This document shows positions 1 through 7,695 of a stretch of DNA of 64,000 nucleotides, in pieces. A model generated the notes under the pieces. It saw nothing but the letters and a program-made list of their open reading frames with translations. It made no database searches and was not told the origin of the DNA. The first letter of the stretch is position 1. Each line of letters begins with the position of its first letter. Where the stretch lies: positions 39,403-103,402 of the forward strand of contig NYTH01000047.1 in assembly GCA_002683405.1 (NCBI GenBank), given 5' to 3'. The position numbers were made by a program, and so were the translations under genes. This DNA comes from Salinisphaeraceae bacterium (GTDB taxonomy: Bacteria > Pseudomonadota > Gammaproteobacteria > Nevskiales > Salinisphaeraceae).

Positions 1-2101
1 CCCGCACCAACACCGGGTCTTCGGAAAGATGCGCCATGAGCCGCAGCTCGATCTGCGAGTAGTCCACCGCCAGCAGCTTGTAGCCCTGCGGCGCGATGAA
101 GGCCTCGCGGATGCGCCGACCGCTCTCGGTGCGGATGGGAATGTTCTGCAGGTTCGGATCGGACGAGGACAGCCGTCCGGTCGCCGCGACCGCCTGGTGG
201 TAGCTGGTATGCACGCGACCGGTCTGCGGGTTGACCTGCTCGGGCAACTTGTCGGTGTAGGTTGAGCGCAGCTTCGACAGTTCGCGCCAGTCGAGAATGA
301 GCTGGGGCAGGGCGTGCTGATCGGCCAGTTCCGCCAGCACGTCTTCCGCCGTCGAGGGCGCGCCCTTGGGCGTCTTGCGCAGTACCGGCAGTTCGAGCCG
401 GTCGAACAGGATGTCCTTGAGCTGGGCGGGCGAGCCCAGGTTGAACTTGCCCCCCGCCTGCTCGAAGGCCTGCTGCTCGAGATCGACCATGCGCTTGCCC
501 ATTTCCTGGCTCAACCCGGCCAGAAAATCGCAATCGATCAGCACGCCGGTGTGCTCGATATCCGCCAGCACCGGCATGAGGGGCATCTCGATGTCGTGAA
601 ACAGCCGGGCCAGCCCGTCATCCTTGCGCAGACGACCATAAAGATGCTGATGCAGCTGCAGGGTGATGTCGGCGTCCTCGGCCGCGTACGGCCCGGCCTC
701 GTCAAGGCCGATCTGATTGAAGCTGAGCTGTTTCTTGCCCTTGCCGGCCACGTCCTCGAACTTGATGGTGCCGCGGTTCAGGTAATTGCGGGCCAGCGAG
801 TCCATGTCGTGGCGCGTAGCGGTGCTGTTGAGCACATAGGATTCGAGCATGGTGTCGAAGTCCGCACCCTGTAGCCGGATGCCGTGGCGCGCCAACACGT
901 TGATGTCGTACTTCAGGTGCTGGCCAAGCTTGGGCCTGTCCGGGTCTTCGAGCAGCGGCTTGAGCTGCTCGATCACCCAGTCGCGGGGCAGCTGATCGGG
1001 CGCGCCGGGGTAGTCATGCGCCACGGGCACGTACCAGGCCTGGCCCGGCTCGACCGCGAGCGACAGCCCGACCAGCCCCGACTGCATGCTGCTCAGGCTG
1101 TCGGTTTCGGTGTCCACGCAAATCAGCTCGGCCCGCTCGAGCGCCTTGAGCATGACGCCAAACGCGGCCTTGTCGGTGACGGTCTGATAGTCGGTGCTGG
1201 CGGGCGCTTCCGGGGCCGGCTCGGCCTGCACGGGCTCGCCGGCCTCAAGCTCTTCGAGCCAGCTGTTGAACTCGAACTGGCGGAAGAGGGCGGCCAGCGC
1301 GTCTTCGTCAACCTCTCCACGCCGGATGTCGGCCAGGCCGATGTCCAGCTCAAGCTCGCAGCGGATGGTGGCCAGATCCTGGTACAGCGGCAGCTCATCG
1401 AGCGCCGCCTTGAGATTGTCGGCCACCTTGCCGCCGATATCGCCCGCGTTGTCGATCACGCCCTGCAGGTCGCCGTACAGCTCCAGCCATTTGGCCGCCG
1501 TTTTCGGCCCCACCTTGGATACGCCCGGAATATTGTCCGAGCTGTCGCCCACCAGCGCCAGATAATCGGTGATGCGTTCGGGCGCCACGCCGAATTTCTC
1601 CCGCACGCGGGCTACGTCGGTGCGCTTGTCCTGCATGGTGTCCAGCAGCACCACGTGATCGTCGACCAGCTGGGCCATGTCCTTGTCGCTGGTGACGATG
1701 AGCACGTCTTCGTCCGCGCCACGCGCCTGGCGGGTGAGCGTGCCGATCACGTCATCGGCCTCGACGCCCTCCATCTGGATCAGCGGCAGCCCCATGGCCT
1801 GAATGATGTCCCGCAACCCGGCAAACTGGGCCGACAGTTCTTCGGGCACCGGCGGCCGGTTGGCCTTGTAGTCGGCAAACAGCTCGTGCCGGAAACTCTT
1901 GCCGCGCGCATCGAAGATGACGGCAATACGCTCGCCCGGAAACTGCCGCAACAGCTTGCGCAGCATATTGGTCATGCCGTAGATCGCGCCGGTGGGCTCG
2001 CCCTGGCTGTTGGTGAGCGGCGGCAGCGCGTGAAAGGCCCGATACAGCCAGGAGGAGCCGTCGATGAGAATGAGCGGGGCGTTCGATTCGGATGGACTCA
2101 T
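1..2101 (-). CDS. polA: DNA polymerase I (3' end cut by window edge)
   Basis: Repair and Okazaki-fragment polymerase. About 700 residues are visible from an ATG at 2101; the last part of the polymerase domain lies beyond base 1. The N-terminus (LILIDGSSWLYRAFHALPPL, then GAIYGMTNML and the EADDVIGTL motif) is the 5'-3' exonuclease. A middle DTETDSLSSMQ motif keeps the Asp and Glu of the 3'-5' proofreading site, so proofreading is probably intact. The last visible part carries GRLSSSDPNLQNIP and DYSQIELR, which is polymerase motif A. It lies 60 bp downstream of lysA on the same strand. Family assignment is certain; only completeness is unknown. Confidence 0.97.
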   Translation of the reverse strand, partial: MSPSESNAPLILIDGSSWLYRAFHALPPLTNSQGEPTGAIYGMTNMLRKLLRQFPGERIAVIFDARGKSFRHELFADYKANRPPVPEELSAQFAGLRDIIQAMGLPLIQMEGVEADDVIGTLTRQARGADEDVLIVTSDKDMAQLVDDHVVLLDTMQDKRTDVARVREKFGVAPERITDYLALVGDSSDNIPGVSKVGPKTAAKWLELYGDLQGVIDNAGDIGGKVADNLKAALDELPLYQDLATIRCELELDIGLADIRRGEVDEDALAALFRQFEFNSWLEELEAGEPVQAEPAPEAPASTDYQTVTDKAAFGVMLKALERAELICVDTETDSLSSMQSGLVGLSLAVEPGQAWYVPVAHDYPGAPDQLPRDWVIEQLKPLLEDPDRPKLGQHLKYDINVLARHGIRLQGADFDTMLESYVLNSTATRHDMDSLARNYLNRGTIKFEDVAGKGKKQLSFNQIGLDEAGPYAAEDADITLQLHQHLYGRLRKDDGLARLFHDIEMPLMPVLADIEHTGVLIDCDFLAGLSQEMGKRMVDLEQQAFEQAGGKFNLGSPAQLKDILFDRLELPVLRKTPKGAPSTAEDVLAELADQHALPQLILDWRELSKLRSTYTDKLPEQVNPQTGRVHTSYHQAVAATGRLSSSDPNLQNIPIRTESGRRIREAFIAPQGYKLLAVDYSQIELRLMAHLSEDPVLVR

Positions 2102-2161
2102 GGCTTGCGCTCGGGCTGAAACGGTCGAATGAAACACGCACCGGCCGGGGCCGGTCACGCA

Positions 2162-3406
2162 TCAGTAGGGCGAGCGCTCACCGCGAAACAGGTCGTCTAG
2201 CGTCTCTCGCTCGCGCACCAGGAACATCTGCTCGCCTTCCACCAATATCTCCGGCGGCCGGGGCCGGCTGTTGTAGTTGGAGGCCATCACGAAACCATAG
2301 GCGCCAGCGGAACGCACGGCCAGATAGTCGCCGGTCTGGATGGCCAGCTCGCGCTCACGGCCGAGCCAGTCACCGGTTTCGCAGACCGGCCCCACGATGT
2401 CCCAGATCTTGTGACCGTCTTCGCGCGGCGAGACCGGCAGAATGTCGTGATAGGCGTCGTACAGGGTCGGGCGAAGCAGGTCGTTCATGGCTGCATCCAC
2501 GACCGCAAAGTTCCTGTGATCGGCGGGCTTGAGCAAAAGGACCTGCGTCAGCAGCACGCCGGCATTGCCGACCAGAACACGGCCGGGCTCGACCAGCAGC
2601 TCCAGATCGCGTCCCTGCAGCAATTCGCCCACCGTGCGGGCGTAATCGGCCGGCGCAGGCGGGTTTTCGTTGCGATATCGAATGCCCAGACCACCGCCGG
2701 CGTCCAGATGTCGCAGCACGATGCCCTGATCCGCCAGCCGATCCACCAGGTCGAGCACGCGCTGCGTGGCATCCCGGAAGGGCGACAGGTCGGTCAGCTG
2801 CGAGCCGATGTGAAAATCCACGCCGCAGACGTCCAGGTGGGGCAGATCAGCCGCCTGCCGATAGGCCGCCTCGGCCGCGTCGATGGCAATGCCGAACTTG
2901 TTCTGCTTCAGGCCGGTGGCGATATAGGGGTGGGTTTTCGCGTCAACATCGGGATTCACGCGCAGCGACACCGGCGCCCGGCGGCCCAGGCTGCCGGCAA
3001 CGTCGTTGAGTTGCGTCAACTCCGCCTGCGATTCCACGTTGAAACAGCGAATGCCGGCCTCCAGCGCCTGCGCCATTTCGTCGCGGCGTTTGCCGACCCC
3101 AGAAAATACGACGCGATCAGCCCGGCCACCGGCGCGCAGCACCCGCGTGAGCTCGCCGCCCGAGACGATATCGAACCCGGCGCCCAGACTGGCGAGCAGG
3201 CCGAGAATCGCCAGATTGGAATTCGCCTTGACGGCGTAGCAGATCAGATGGGACTGACCGGCCAGCGCCTGCTCGAACACATCGAAATGCCGGCGGATGG
3301 TGGCGCCGGAGTACACGTACGCCGGCGTGCCGTAGGTTTGCGCGATGGCCTCCAGCGGGACATCCTCGACGCACAACCGGTCGGCCTGGTAGTTGAAATG
3401 ATCCAC
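2162..3406 (-). CDS. lysA: Diaminopimelate decarboxylase
   Basis: PLP enzyme that decarboxylates meso-diaminopimelate to L-lysine, the last step of lysine synthesis; cytoplasmic. 414 aa, normal for LysA. YAVKANSN carries the PLP lysine (about Lys60). HIGSQ, the glycine-rich LDAGGGLGI phosphate loop and VCETGDWLG follow in the expected order. The start is a GTG at 3406, with GAGG ten bases upstream inside the end of the preceding lptM gene. The two genes are 2 bp apart and probably cotranscribed. dapF, often the next gene, is absent here and polA follows instead. Confidence 0.96.
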   Translation of the reverse strand: MDHFNYQADRLCVEDVPLEAIAQTYGTPAYVYSGATIRRHFDVFEQALAGQSHLICYAVKANSNLAILGLLASLGAGFDIVSGGELTRVLRAGGRADRVVFSGVGKRRDEMAQALEAGIRCFNVESQAELTQLNDVAGSLGRRAPVSLRVNPDVDAKTHPYIATGLKQNKFGIAIDAAEAAYRQAADLPHLDVCGVDFHIGSQLTDLSPFRDATQRVLDLVDRLADQGIVLRHLDAGGGLGIRYRNENPPAPADYARTVGELLQGRDLELLVEPGRVLVGNAGVLLTQVLLLKPADHRNFAVVDAAMNDLLRPTLYDAYHDILPVSPREDGHKIWDIVGPVCETGDWLGRERELAIQTGDYLAVRSAGAYGFVMASNYNSRPRPPEILVEGEQMFLVRERETLDDLFRGERSPY

Positions 3407-3408
3407 CG

Positions 3409-3594
3409 TCAGCCTGCCTCCGGGCGGGTGCCCGCTGGCGGCGCTTCGGGCTCGGCCGGCTCGGACGTCTCGTCCGCGCCGGCCTGTCCCGGCGGCTGCT
3501 CGCCCGGCAGATACAGCGGACCCTTCTGGCCACAGCCGGCCAGGCCGACGGCGTACAGACAGAAAAACGTAAGCACGGCGCGCCTGAACTTCAT
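3409..3594 (-). CDS. lptM: LptM/YifL-type small lipoprotein
   Basis: 61-residue lipoprotein: a basic N-terminus, a hydrophobic segment, a lipobox LAGC with Cys21, then the family signature GCGQKGPLYLP and a Pro/Glu-rich tail. Family knowledge: LptM (YifL) binds the LptD-LptE translocon in the outer membrane and helps LptD oxidative maturation. I chose ATG 3594 because the lipobox sits at the normal distance; an upstream in-frame extension to 3678 would run through the sodC terminator. Its place directly before lysA is the usual one in gammaproteobacteria. Confidence 0.9.
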   Translation of the reverse strand: MKFRRAVLTFFCLYAVGLAGCGQKGPLYLPGEQPPGQAGADETSEPAEPEAPPAGTRPEAG

Positions 3595-3637
3595 GAAAAC
3601 CAACCGGTCCACGGGAAATCGGGCCGGTATTCTAATC

Positions 3638-3670
3638 AAAAAAAGGGCAGGCACCCGAAAATGCCTGCCC
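3638..3670 (-). terminator. Rho-independent terminator after sodC
   Basis: On the minus strand a 9-bp perfect stem (GGGCAGGCA pairing with TGCCTGCCC, loop of 8 nt) is followed by seven Ts. It lies 29 bp after the sodC stop and before the lptM start, so sodC and lptM-lysA are separate transcription units. Confidence 0.88.
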
Positions 3671-3698
3671 CTGTACACAGCGCGTGGTCCGGTTCGGA

Positions 3699-4334
3699 TT
3701 ATTGCGGTGCGTTGGTGATCACGCCGCAGGCCACTCGGGCTCCCGCATCACCGCTGGGCTGACTGCTCATGTCGTCCGCGCCGGCGTGCACCACGACCGC
3801 CTTGCCCATGATGCTGTTGTCGGCCTCCGGATCGAGCACCAGAAAGCGGTATTCGGCGTCGACGCGCGCGGTGCCGTCGTCGCCCGCAGTAATGTTGCCC
3901 ATGTCGCCCATGTGCTGTCGCTCGGCGTCCGGACCGGCGTGCTCGTGATCAGCCGGATTGAAATGACCGCCGGCCGAGCTGGCATCGGGCGCCGAGCAAT
4001 CGCCGTTTTCGTGCACGTGGAAGCCGTGTTCGCCGGGCTCAAGGCCCTTGATTTCCGCCTGCACGAGCACGACATCCGCGCTGGCCTGAAACACCACCTG
4101 ACCGCTCACCGACTCGTTGCCCTGGGTGCCCTTCAGCATGGCGGTAGCCCGTGGCATGGCGTCAGTGGGCGCCATGGGCGCCTCAACACCGGCCATGGCG
4201 CTTTCGTCGGCCGCGCTCGTATTCGATGACGGCGCCGCCGGTTCGTCCTGCATCGACTGCTGAGACTGCTCCTGCGAACAGGCAGCCAGGGTCAGGGCGG
4301 CGCAGGCCAGTAGGGTCGTACGAAAGGCTTGCAT
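3699..4334 (-). CDS. sodC: Cu,Zn superoxide dismutase, lipoprotein
   Basis: Removes superoxide in the envelope. 211 aa with a lipoprotein signal (ALTLAAC, Cys19), then a low-complexity Ser/Ala/Met linker to about residue 62, then the SOD domain. Metal ligands can be read off: GFHVHENGDC (Cu His106 and His108), GGHFNP (bridging His124), HEH...QHMGD (Zn His132, His141, Asp144) and VVHAGADD (Cu His183). Cys113 and Cys203 give the structural disulfide. All catalytic positions are present. Its neighbour at 4462 is a metal-less relative. Transcription ends at a strong terminator just downstream. Confidence 0.95.
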   Translation of the reverse strand: MQAFRTTLLACAALTLAACSQEQSQQSMQDEPAAPSSNTSAADESAMAGVEAPMAPTDAMPRATAMLKGTQGNESVSGQVVFQASADVVLVQAEIKGLEPGEHGFHVHENGDCSAPDASSAGGHFNPADHEHAGPDAERQHMGDMGNITAGDDGTARVDAEYRFLVLDPEADNSIMGKAVVVHAGADDMSSQPSGDAGARVACGVITNAPQ

Positions 4335-4461
4335 GATTCACTCCTGATTGAATGATTTCCGACAATCGGGCCGGGCCACGTACGGCGATCGATTCCGCCG
4401 CCTGGCCCGCCAGACCCGCACTATACCGGCCGACAGGCGTCAGCTCGGCAGCTTGTGCACG

Positions 4462-4986
4462 CTAGGGAATGGTTGCGCAGGCCAACCGGCTGCTGGCCGA
4501 CGCGCCGCGATCCTTTTCGTAGGCATTGGCGACCACAACCACCGACTGGCCGCTGATGCTGTTCTCTCCGGTCAGGCTCAGATCATCAATCTGGTCGCTA
4601 AAACTGGCATCGGCACCTTCTTCAGTGGCCTGGACCGGCAGCAGACCCTGGCCACCGGCAACCAGACCCTCGGGCTTGTCGCCGGGCAGTCCACCCGTAC
4701 CTTCCTTGAGCTGGAAATGCTCGGAGTCGGTATTGGCCAGCGCCTCATCGCAGGAAATATCCATCAACACGAGCGCATGCTCGCCCGCCGGCAGATGCTT
4801 GAGCTGCCCCTCGATATGGATACCGCCGTCCTTCGGCTTCAGCTGACCCTGACCCATCGTCTTGCCGTCCTTGGCCGGCTGGAAGTCGAGCATCCGCGCT
4901 TTGTCCTGTGCCCCTGCCGGGCCGGTGGTGGCCAAAGCCAGCAGCAGGCTGGTACAAGCGGCGGTGAGTATTCCCTTACTTTTCAT
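4462..4986 (-). CDS. Secreted SodC-like protein without copper ligands
   Basis: 174 aa with a Sec signal peptide (MKSKGILTAACTSLLLALAT, probable cleavage after AGA-Q). It aligns by eye with the neighbouring SodC: LPAGEHALVLMDISC against LEPGEHGFHVHENGDC, and SGQSVVVVANAYEKD...SRLACATIP against MGKAVVVHAGADD...ARVACGVIT. Both disulfide cysteines (Cys79, Cys170) are kept, but the copper histidines are replaced (HVH by LVL, VVHAG by VVVAN), and the Zn loop histidines are missing. I infer a SOD fold without dismutase activity. ATG 4986 is chosen for the signal peptide. Function unknown. Confidence 0.8.
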   Translation of the reverse strand: MKSKGILTAACTSLLLALATTGPAGAQDKARMLDFQPAKDGKTMGQGQLKPKDGGIHIEGQLKHLPAGEHALVLMDISCDEALANTDSEHFQLKEGTGGLPGDKPEGLVAGGQGLLPVQATEEGADASFSDQIDDLSLTGENSISGQSVVVVANAYEKDRGASASSRLACATIP

Positions 4987-5098
4987 GATGGTTCCTGATT
5001 CAAGTCGTTGATCGCATGAGTAATGCGGTTCCCCTACTTTGAACCGTCTGACAGGCTGCGCAATCAGCATTTACACGCAGCAAGGCCCCGCGGCCGGC

Positions 5099-5135
5099 AA
5101 AAGAAAGCCCGCACCGGCATTCGCCGGTGCAGGCT
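5099..5135 (-). terminator. Probable terminator after the barrel gene
   Basis: GCACCGGC/GCCGGTGC 8-bp stem with a 4-nt loop, extended by AGCC/GGCT after one mismatch. On the minus strand it is followed by TTTCTTTT. It lies 23 bp after the stop of the 5158-6792 gene. Confidence 0.7.
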
Positions 5136-5157
5136 GAAGCATCAGGCCGTGGACGGC

Positions 5158-6792
5158 CTAGTAGCTGTAGCGAACGCCGAAGGAGAGGGCGTCGAAATCG
5201 ATGTCCTCTTCTGTCGTGCCGTCGTCAACGTCGAATTCGCCGTCAGTAAAGCTGATGACGAAATCGATATCATCCCACTTCTCGGCGTTCTCCGGCCCCA
5301 TGACCAGTCGCAGGCCCCAGAGCGAGGGATCGACGTCCAGATCACCCGTGCCGACATCGCCTTCACTGCGACCTTCGCGGTACCAGGCGTTGAACTCCAG
5401 GCCGGGCAATACCATCCAGCGAAGACCGGCTTCGCCGCCGTAGCCTTCGGTCGCAAAGCCGGCCAGATTCATGCGGTCATAGGTGACCTGCAGATAGCCG
5501 TCCACATAGCTCTTGCCCACAGGCATGCCGTAACGCAGACCGGGGCCCACATTGAGCATGTCGGTCAGAACCAGATCGGTCGTGCTGCCGGCTACGCCGT
5601 AGTCGAAGGTCCAGTTCTGCGCCCGCAGGAAAAGATTGCTGGTCAACAGGTAGGACGCTTCCAGGCCGATCCCCCGGTCGACATCCAGCGCATCGTTCAC
5701 GCCATCATCGATGTCGACCTCGCCGTCGACCACATAGTCGAACTGCAGATAGTTGTAGCTGGTGACCGGATCCTCGGGCGCGGCGCGACTGCTCGACCAC
5801 GGCAGTCCGTAGTAGTAGCGCAGCCCGGCGGTAAACATGCTCAGGTCGGGCTCTTCATCGATCCCCAGACCACTGTTCTTGATCTCGGCGTCGCCCTCGG
5901 CATAGCCGACGCTCAACGCCAGGTTGGGCGTGACGCGGTAGCGCACGTCCAGGCCGTAGAGCAGCGGTTCGACGTCATAGTCGCCCGCTTCGGCATCCGC
6001 GTACCGCGCATGCAGATCAACCTCGAAGCTGTTGACCTTCAGGCGAAGTCCGCCCGCCAGGCCGTAGCCCGTCGCCGGTTCTGCGATCAGCGGCCCGCCC
6101 ACCTGCAGGCGGTCGTAGCCCGCCTGGAGAAACACGTCCAGATGCGTACTGCCGCGATCCAGCACCTCCTCGCGCAGACCCACGGCAACGCTCTGCCAGT
6201 CGGTCAGCGCGAATTCGGTGCTACCAACCAGATCATCATCATAGTTGGGCGCCCAACTGCTACCCCGCAGGTAGAACAGCTCGCCCAGACTCTTGGACGC
6301 ATCCAGGGTGATCCCTTCGCCGTCCACATCCTCGTCGTTGATGTCCTCGACCTCGGCATCGATGATCCAGCCCACCTGGAAGTAGTCGTAGCTGATGTCG
6401 TCGCCGGCATCCCGCATCATCTGACGGCTGGCGGCGGCCCCCGCTGCGGCCTGGTTCGCCGCGGCGCCGCCCACCAGATTCACGCGCAGGGCGTGGCTGC
6501 CGCTGGCCGGCACGCTCACGCGGACCCGTTCCTCGGCGCCGTTGGGCGCGCGCGTGACGATCTGGTAATTGCCCGGCTGTGTCACCGGTATCATCACGAT
6601 GCCGTCGCTGTTGTCATCGCGGGCGGCCGATACCGTGTTGCCCTGGCTATCGACCAGGTTGACCGTCACGCCCGACACGGGCTGTTCGGCGTCCACAACG
6701 CGGATATTGAGATTGGCCGTGGCCCACGCGGCCCCCTGCCATCCCAGCAGCAGGCCGGCGCACAACCCGGCTGTTCGCACATGTGTCTTCAT
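5158..6792 (-). CDS. Outer-membrane protein: Ig-like domain plus two tandem beta-barrel repeats
   Basis: 544 aa. A signal peptide (1-25) precedes a beta-sandwich of the carboxypeptidase-regulatory or SpaA type (about 26-108: GVTVNLVDSQGN, PGNYQIVTRAPNG), then an Ala-rich linker (109-125). Two similar halves follow, about 133-329 and 344-544. They share ISYDYFQVGWIIDAEVED / TSYNYLQFDYVVDGEVDID, ELFYLRGSSW / NLFLRAQNW, STHLDVFLQAGYDRLQVGG / SYVDGYLQVTYDRMNLAGF and DYDVEPLLYGLDV / DLDVDPSLWGLRL. Alternating strands, acidic turns and the terminal YSY fit an outer-membrane barrel folded by BamA. No known function recognised; flanked by a terminator and by a divergent esterase. Confidence 0.8.
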   Translation of the reverse strand: MKTHVRTAGLCAGLLLGWQGAAWATANLNIRVVDAEQPVSGVTVNLVDSQGNTVSAARDDNSDGIVMIPVTQPGNYQIVTRAPNGAEERVRVSVPASGSHALRVNLVGGAAANQAAAGAAASRQMMRDAGDDISYDYFQVGWIIDAEVEDINDEDVDGEGITLDASKSLGELFYLRGSSWAPNYDDDLVGSTEFALTDWQSVAVGLREEVLDRGSTHLDVFLQAGYDRLQVGGPLIAEPATGYGLAGGLRLKVNSFEVDLHARYADAEAGDYDVEPLLYGLDVRYRVTPNLALSVGYAEGDAEIKNSGLGIDEEPDLSMFTAGLRYYYGLPWSSSRAAPEDPVTSYNYLQFDYVVDGEVDIDDGVNDALDVDRGIGLEASYLLTSNLFLRAQNWTFDYGVAGSTTDLVLTDMLNVGPGLRYGMPVGKSYVDGYLQVTYDRMNLAGFATEGYGGEAGLRWMVLPGLEFNAWYREGRSEGDVGTGDLDVDPSLWGLRLVMGPENAEKWDDIDFVISFTDGEFDVDDGTTEEDIDFDALSFGVRYSY

Positions 6793-7013
6793 CAGTCTTG
6801 CTCCCTGTTATCGCTTATATTCCGGACCGGCGATGGTCGCCGGCGGGATCGGCGCACCCGGGCGTGCCCAAAAATGGTGCATCCTGCCGCAGGTTATAAC
6901 CTGTTTGAATCGCTCGTAAAAGTGCCGCCGGTTTGCGGCAGCGCGGCCGCAAGCGGCAAAATCGCGCGCTGTTTTCCTCCACCCCCTCCGGGGCCCGACT
7001 CGCTGGAAGCCAC

Positions 7014-7688
7014 ATGCTTGAATGTCTCGAGATGAATCCCGAAGGTCCCGTCCGGTCCGTGGTGATCTGGCTGCACGGCCTGGGCGCGGACGGCAACGAT
7101 TTTCTGCCGATCGTGCCCGAGCTGAAGCTGCCCGACGCGCTCGGCGTGCGCTTCGTGTTTCCGCACGCGCCGATACGGCCCGTCACGCTGAACAACGGCA
7201 TGGCCATGCGCGCCTGGTACGACATCTACGGACTCGACATCAACCGGCGCGAGGATGCCGAAGGCGTGGAGGCGTCCCGCGACGCCGTGGAGGCGCTTAT
7301 CCAGCGCGAGAAGGACGCCGGTGTGCCGGCCTCGCATATTTTCCTGGCCGGCTTTTCGCAGGGCGGCGCCATTGTGCTGCACACCGGACTGCGCCATTCG
7401 GAACCGCTGGGCGGGATCATCGCGCTATCGACCTACCTGCCGCTGCGGGATCGGCTGGCCGAGGAAAAGCAGGCCGCCAACCAGAGCATTCCGATCTTTC
7501 AGGCGCACGGCAGCATGGATCCGATGCTGCCGCAGCAGCTGGGCGAAATCAGCCGGGACCTGCTCAAGGCGGAAGGCTACGACGTGGCCTGGCACAGCTA
7601 CCCGATGCAGCATCAGGTCTGCCTGGAAGAGATACAGGACCTGTCCCGCTGGATGCAGACCTACATGAGCCGGCCCGACGAAGGCTGA
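7014..7688 (+). CDS. Carboxylesterase / lysophospholipase (YpfH/EstB family)
   Basis: 224-aa serine hydrolase of the phospholipase/carboxylesterase family, cytoplasmic (no signal). HGLGADGNDF forms the oxyanion region. The triad is Ser115 (GFSQGGA), Asp169 (HGSMDPML) and His200 (YPMQHQV). The family hydrolyses short-chain esters; the natural substrate is unknown. ATG 7014 is used because upstream residues to 6933 are not protein-like. It converges on tamB with an 8-bp gap. Confidence 0.9.
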   Translation: MLECLEMNPEGPVRSVVIWLHGLGADGNDFLPIVPELKLPDALGVRFVFPHAPIRPVTLNNGMAMRAWYDIYGLDINRREDAEGVEASRDAVEALIQREKDAGVPASHIFLAGFSQGGAIVLHTGLRHSEPLGGIIALSTYLPLRDRLAEEKQAANQSIPIFQAHGSMDPMLPQQLGEISRDLLKAEGYDVAWHSYPMQHQVCLEEIQDLSRWMQTYMSRPDEG

Positions 7689-7695
7689 GGCCCGC

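Noticed and set aside
884..2119. Long plus-strand open frame opposite polA (411 codons)
   Set aside because: High GC leaves long antisense frames; the translation is His/Arg/Gln-rich without protein motifs, while the minus strand encodes PolA with all motifs.
5023..7035. Plus-strand open frame of 670 codons opposite the barrel gene
   Set aside because: Mirror of the real minus-strand codons; no signal or domain, and it would run into the esterase start.
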